Assembly: GCF_021568695.1 (NCBI RefSeq)
Contig: NZ_JAKGTI010000002.1
Coordinates: 372,001 to 436,000 of the forward strand
Source: Maritalea mediterranea
Lineage (GTDB): Bacteria; Pseudomonadota; Alphaproteobacteria; Rhizobiales; Devosiaceae
Length of the DNA: 64,000 bases
Reading direction: 5' to 3'
Shown here: one piece after another, positions 62,774 through 64,000 of the stretch
Numbering within the stretch: the stretch's first letter is position 1
How the letters are laid out: each line of letters begins with the position of its first letter
Notes under the pieces: generated by a model
Databases searched by the model: none
Seen by the model: the letters and a program-made list of their open reading frames with translations, nothing else
What the model was told of the DNA's origin: nothing
Program-made: the position numbers and the translations under genes

Positions 62774-63307
62774 ATGCGTTACATCATTTTGGCCCTGCTG
62801 GTTGGATTAGGGTTCACCTCTCCTGCCGCCGCCCAAACCTTCAGCAGCGGCGACTGGGCCGCCAGCAAAATCGGTCAGGTTTGTTACGTCTTCACCACCC
62901 GCTCTGCCCGCGATACTTCCGGCGCGCTGGTTTTCCGGTTTGAGGAGAAAGGCTACAACGCAGGCTTCAGCTATGAATATGCACCCTGGCCCGGTGAAAC
63001 GGGCGCACCTTGGGGTGAAGACGATTATGTCGTGCTGGAAATTGACGGAGAAGCGACATGGCTCGGCGACGAAATGTCCACGGACCTTGGCCCCACTGGC
63101 TACAACGCATCCATGACCAGCGGCTTCGTGTCCGAAATGATCACCGAGATCAACCGGGCATCAAACGCAGTGGGCTTCGCCATGGAACGACAATCAGACG
63201 GTGAAACCGTGCTGTACGGCTTGTTCTCACCCGCCGGGTTTACCGAAAGCATGGCCCGTGCTGGCGAAATGTGCCAGTTCAGCCCAAGCGCTTTGCCCAC
63301 CAGCTAA
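62774..63307 (+). CDS. exported protein of unknown function
   Basis: 177 residues with a signal peptide (MRYIILALLVGLGFTSPAAAQ). The mature part begins TFSSGDWAASKIGQVCYVFTTRSA and has two cysteines, near its start and end (CYVF, EMCQF), that could pair. It resembles in style the invasion-associated locus B (IalB)-like periplasmic fold, but I would not assign that. Start preceded by AAGGAAA. Confidence 0.7.
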   Translation: MRYIILALLVGLGFTSPAAAQTFSSGDWAASKIGQVCYVFTTRSARDTSGALVFRFEEKGYNAGFSYEYAPWPGETGAPWGEDDYVVLEIDGEATWLGDEMSTDLGPTGYNASMTSGFVSEMITEINRASNAVGFAMERQSDGETVLYGLFSPAGFTESMARAGEMCQFSPSALPTS

Positions 63308-63467
63308 ACAGCTACAATTGGCGCGCCCCGCAAATTGCGGGGCCTTCCTCTCCATCGCGACCAAACATAACGGTTGAAGGCCGCACGGTCGCATATCATT
63401 CAGGCTCAATCTGCATTACAGTTGCCCGCGAATCCGCGACCAAACTTATTGTCTTAACTTTGAGCCT

Positions 63468-64000
63468 ATGACCAACACCCCCCTCAGCATTCTACGCGAC
63501 TATTACGGATATGACGCCTTTCGCGGCCAGCAGGAAGACGTCATCAATCATGTTGTCAAGGGTGGCAATGCCTTTGTGCTGATGCCAACGGGCGCGGGTA
63601 AGTCACTTTGCTATCAGATCCCGGCGCTTTGCCGCAAAGGCGTTGCGGTTGTGGTCTCGCCGCTGATCGCTTTGATGCAGGACCAGATCAACGCCCTTGA
63701 TCAGATGAACATCAAATCTGCCGCGATCAACTCAACCATGACTTTCGAAGAAGTGAGCGCCGTACGGCGGCAGGTGCGCGAAGGTACAATTGACCTGCTC
63801 TATGTCGCCCCCGAACGGCTGATGATGCCAGACTTTTTGTCCTTCCTCGACAAATGCAACATCGCCCTGTTCGCCATCGACGAAGCCCACTGCGTCTCCG
63901 AATGGGGCCACGATTTCCGCCCTGATTACGCGGCGCTCTCGATGCTGGCCGAACGTTTTCCCAACGTGCCCCGCGTTGCCCTTACCGCCACCGCAGATGC
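63468..64000 (+). CDS. recQ: ATP-dependent DNA helicase RecQ, N-terminal part (runs off right edge)
   Basis: 177 residues to the edge from the ATG at 63468. YYGYDAFRGQQEDVI (motif 0), MPTGAGKSLCYQIPAL (Walker A), VSPLIALMQDQ, VAPERL and FAIDEAHCVSEWGHDFRPDY (DEAH box and aromatic-rich loop) are diagnostic of RecQ, a 3'-5' helicase in recombination and replication restart. The end and the HRDC region are outside the window. Confidence 0.95.
   Translation, partial: MTNTPLSILRDYYGYDAFRGQQEDVINHVVKGGNAFVLMPTGAGKSLCYQIPALCRKGVAVVVSPLIALMQDQINALDQMNIKSAAINSTMTFEEVSAVRRQVREGTIDLLYVAPERLMMPDFLSFLDKCNIALFAIDEAHCVSEWGHDFRPDYAALSMLAERFPNVPRVALTATAD

Overview
The window reads as chromosomal DNA of an alphaproteobacterium, most likely in or near the Hyphomicrobiales (Rhizobiales). 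This is inferred from gene order and family types, not from a database search. The main pointers are carA divergent from a yqeY ... dnaG-rpoD block, trxB directly followed by an LsrB/VtlR-type LysR gene, CCUCCUCCC-motif ('cuckoo'/CcsR-type) small RNAs, a GAF-Fis regulator beside an aldehyde dehydrogenase/DUF779 pair, and a class-III globin paired with an NsrR-type repressor. GC is moderate and genes are densely packed. I see no transposase, prophage, integrase, CRISPR array or rRNA.

Layout. 0-5 kb: the start of a YdeI-like gene, a CAU-anticodon tRNA, a persulfide-sensor-type ArsR repressor with a periplasmic cytochrome c, a SIMPL-domain protein and a TauE/SafE permease, then a RimB-RimK fusion coupled to an ankyrin lipoprotein. 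5-17 kb: a set of small accessory transcription units. These include a Cys-rich SufR-like regulator divergent from two tandem MFS exporters with two matching operators; an HlyU/small membrane protein pair; MBL hydrolase/HxlR and TetR/NAD(P)-reductase divergent pairs, the latter with a 25-bp palindrome; a sterol-desaturase-like hydroxylase; and resistance- or stress-type enzymes. 17-25 kb: the macromolecular synthesis block (yqeY, GNAT, exported protein, dnaG, rpoD) with carA divergent. 25-35 kb: periplasmic CpdB, a Tat-exported MBL protein, the aldehyde dehydrogenase/DUF779 unit with its GAF-Fis regulator, a ZntB-like channel and small enzymes. 35-41 kb: carB, the globin/NsrR nitric-oxide unit, a cold-shock protein and greA.

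41-45 kb is the most interesting part. trxB and lsrB are followed by three small-RNA genes in tandem, a LysE exporter, and a fourth small-RNA gene. Each small RNA has anti-Shine-Dalgarno CCTCCTCCC motifs, mostly in hairpin loops, and its own terminator. All four promoters share an identical layout: an ATGC-N7-GCA(T/C) box of LysR type (T-N11-A) centred about 65 bases before the predicted start, a half-site exactly 6 bases further on, a TTG-type -35 and a CATA-type -10 separated by 17 bases. The likely reading is that the adjacent LsrB-type redox regulator drives a family of translation-repressing RNAs.

45-64 kb: MsrP (methionine sulfoxide repair), a ribokinase-nucleoside hydrolase operon, a cluster of palindromes with a constant TTGA-type loop, an aspartate aminotransferase, small exported or membrane proteins, a class V aminotransferase, two EamA/DHA2-type transporters, thymidine kinase with a YciA-like thioesterase, two tandem SH3-SH3-crystallin secreted paralogues, uvrB with a long N-terminal extension, and the start of recQ running off the right edge.
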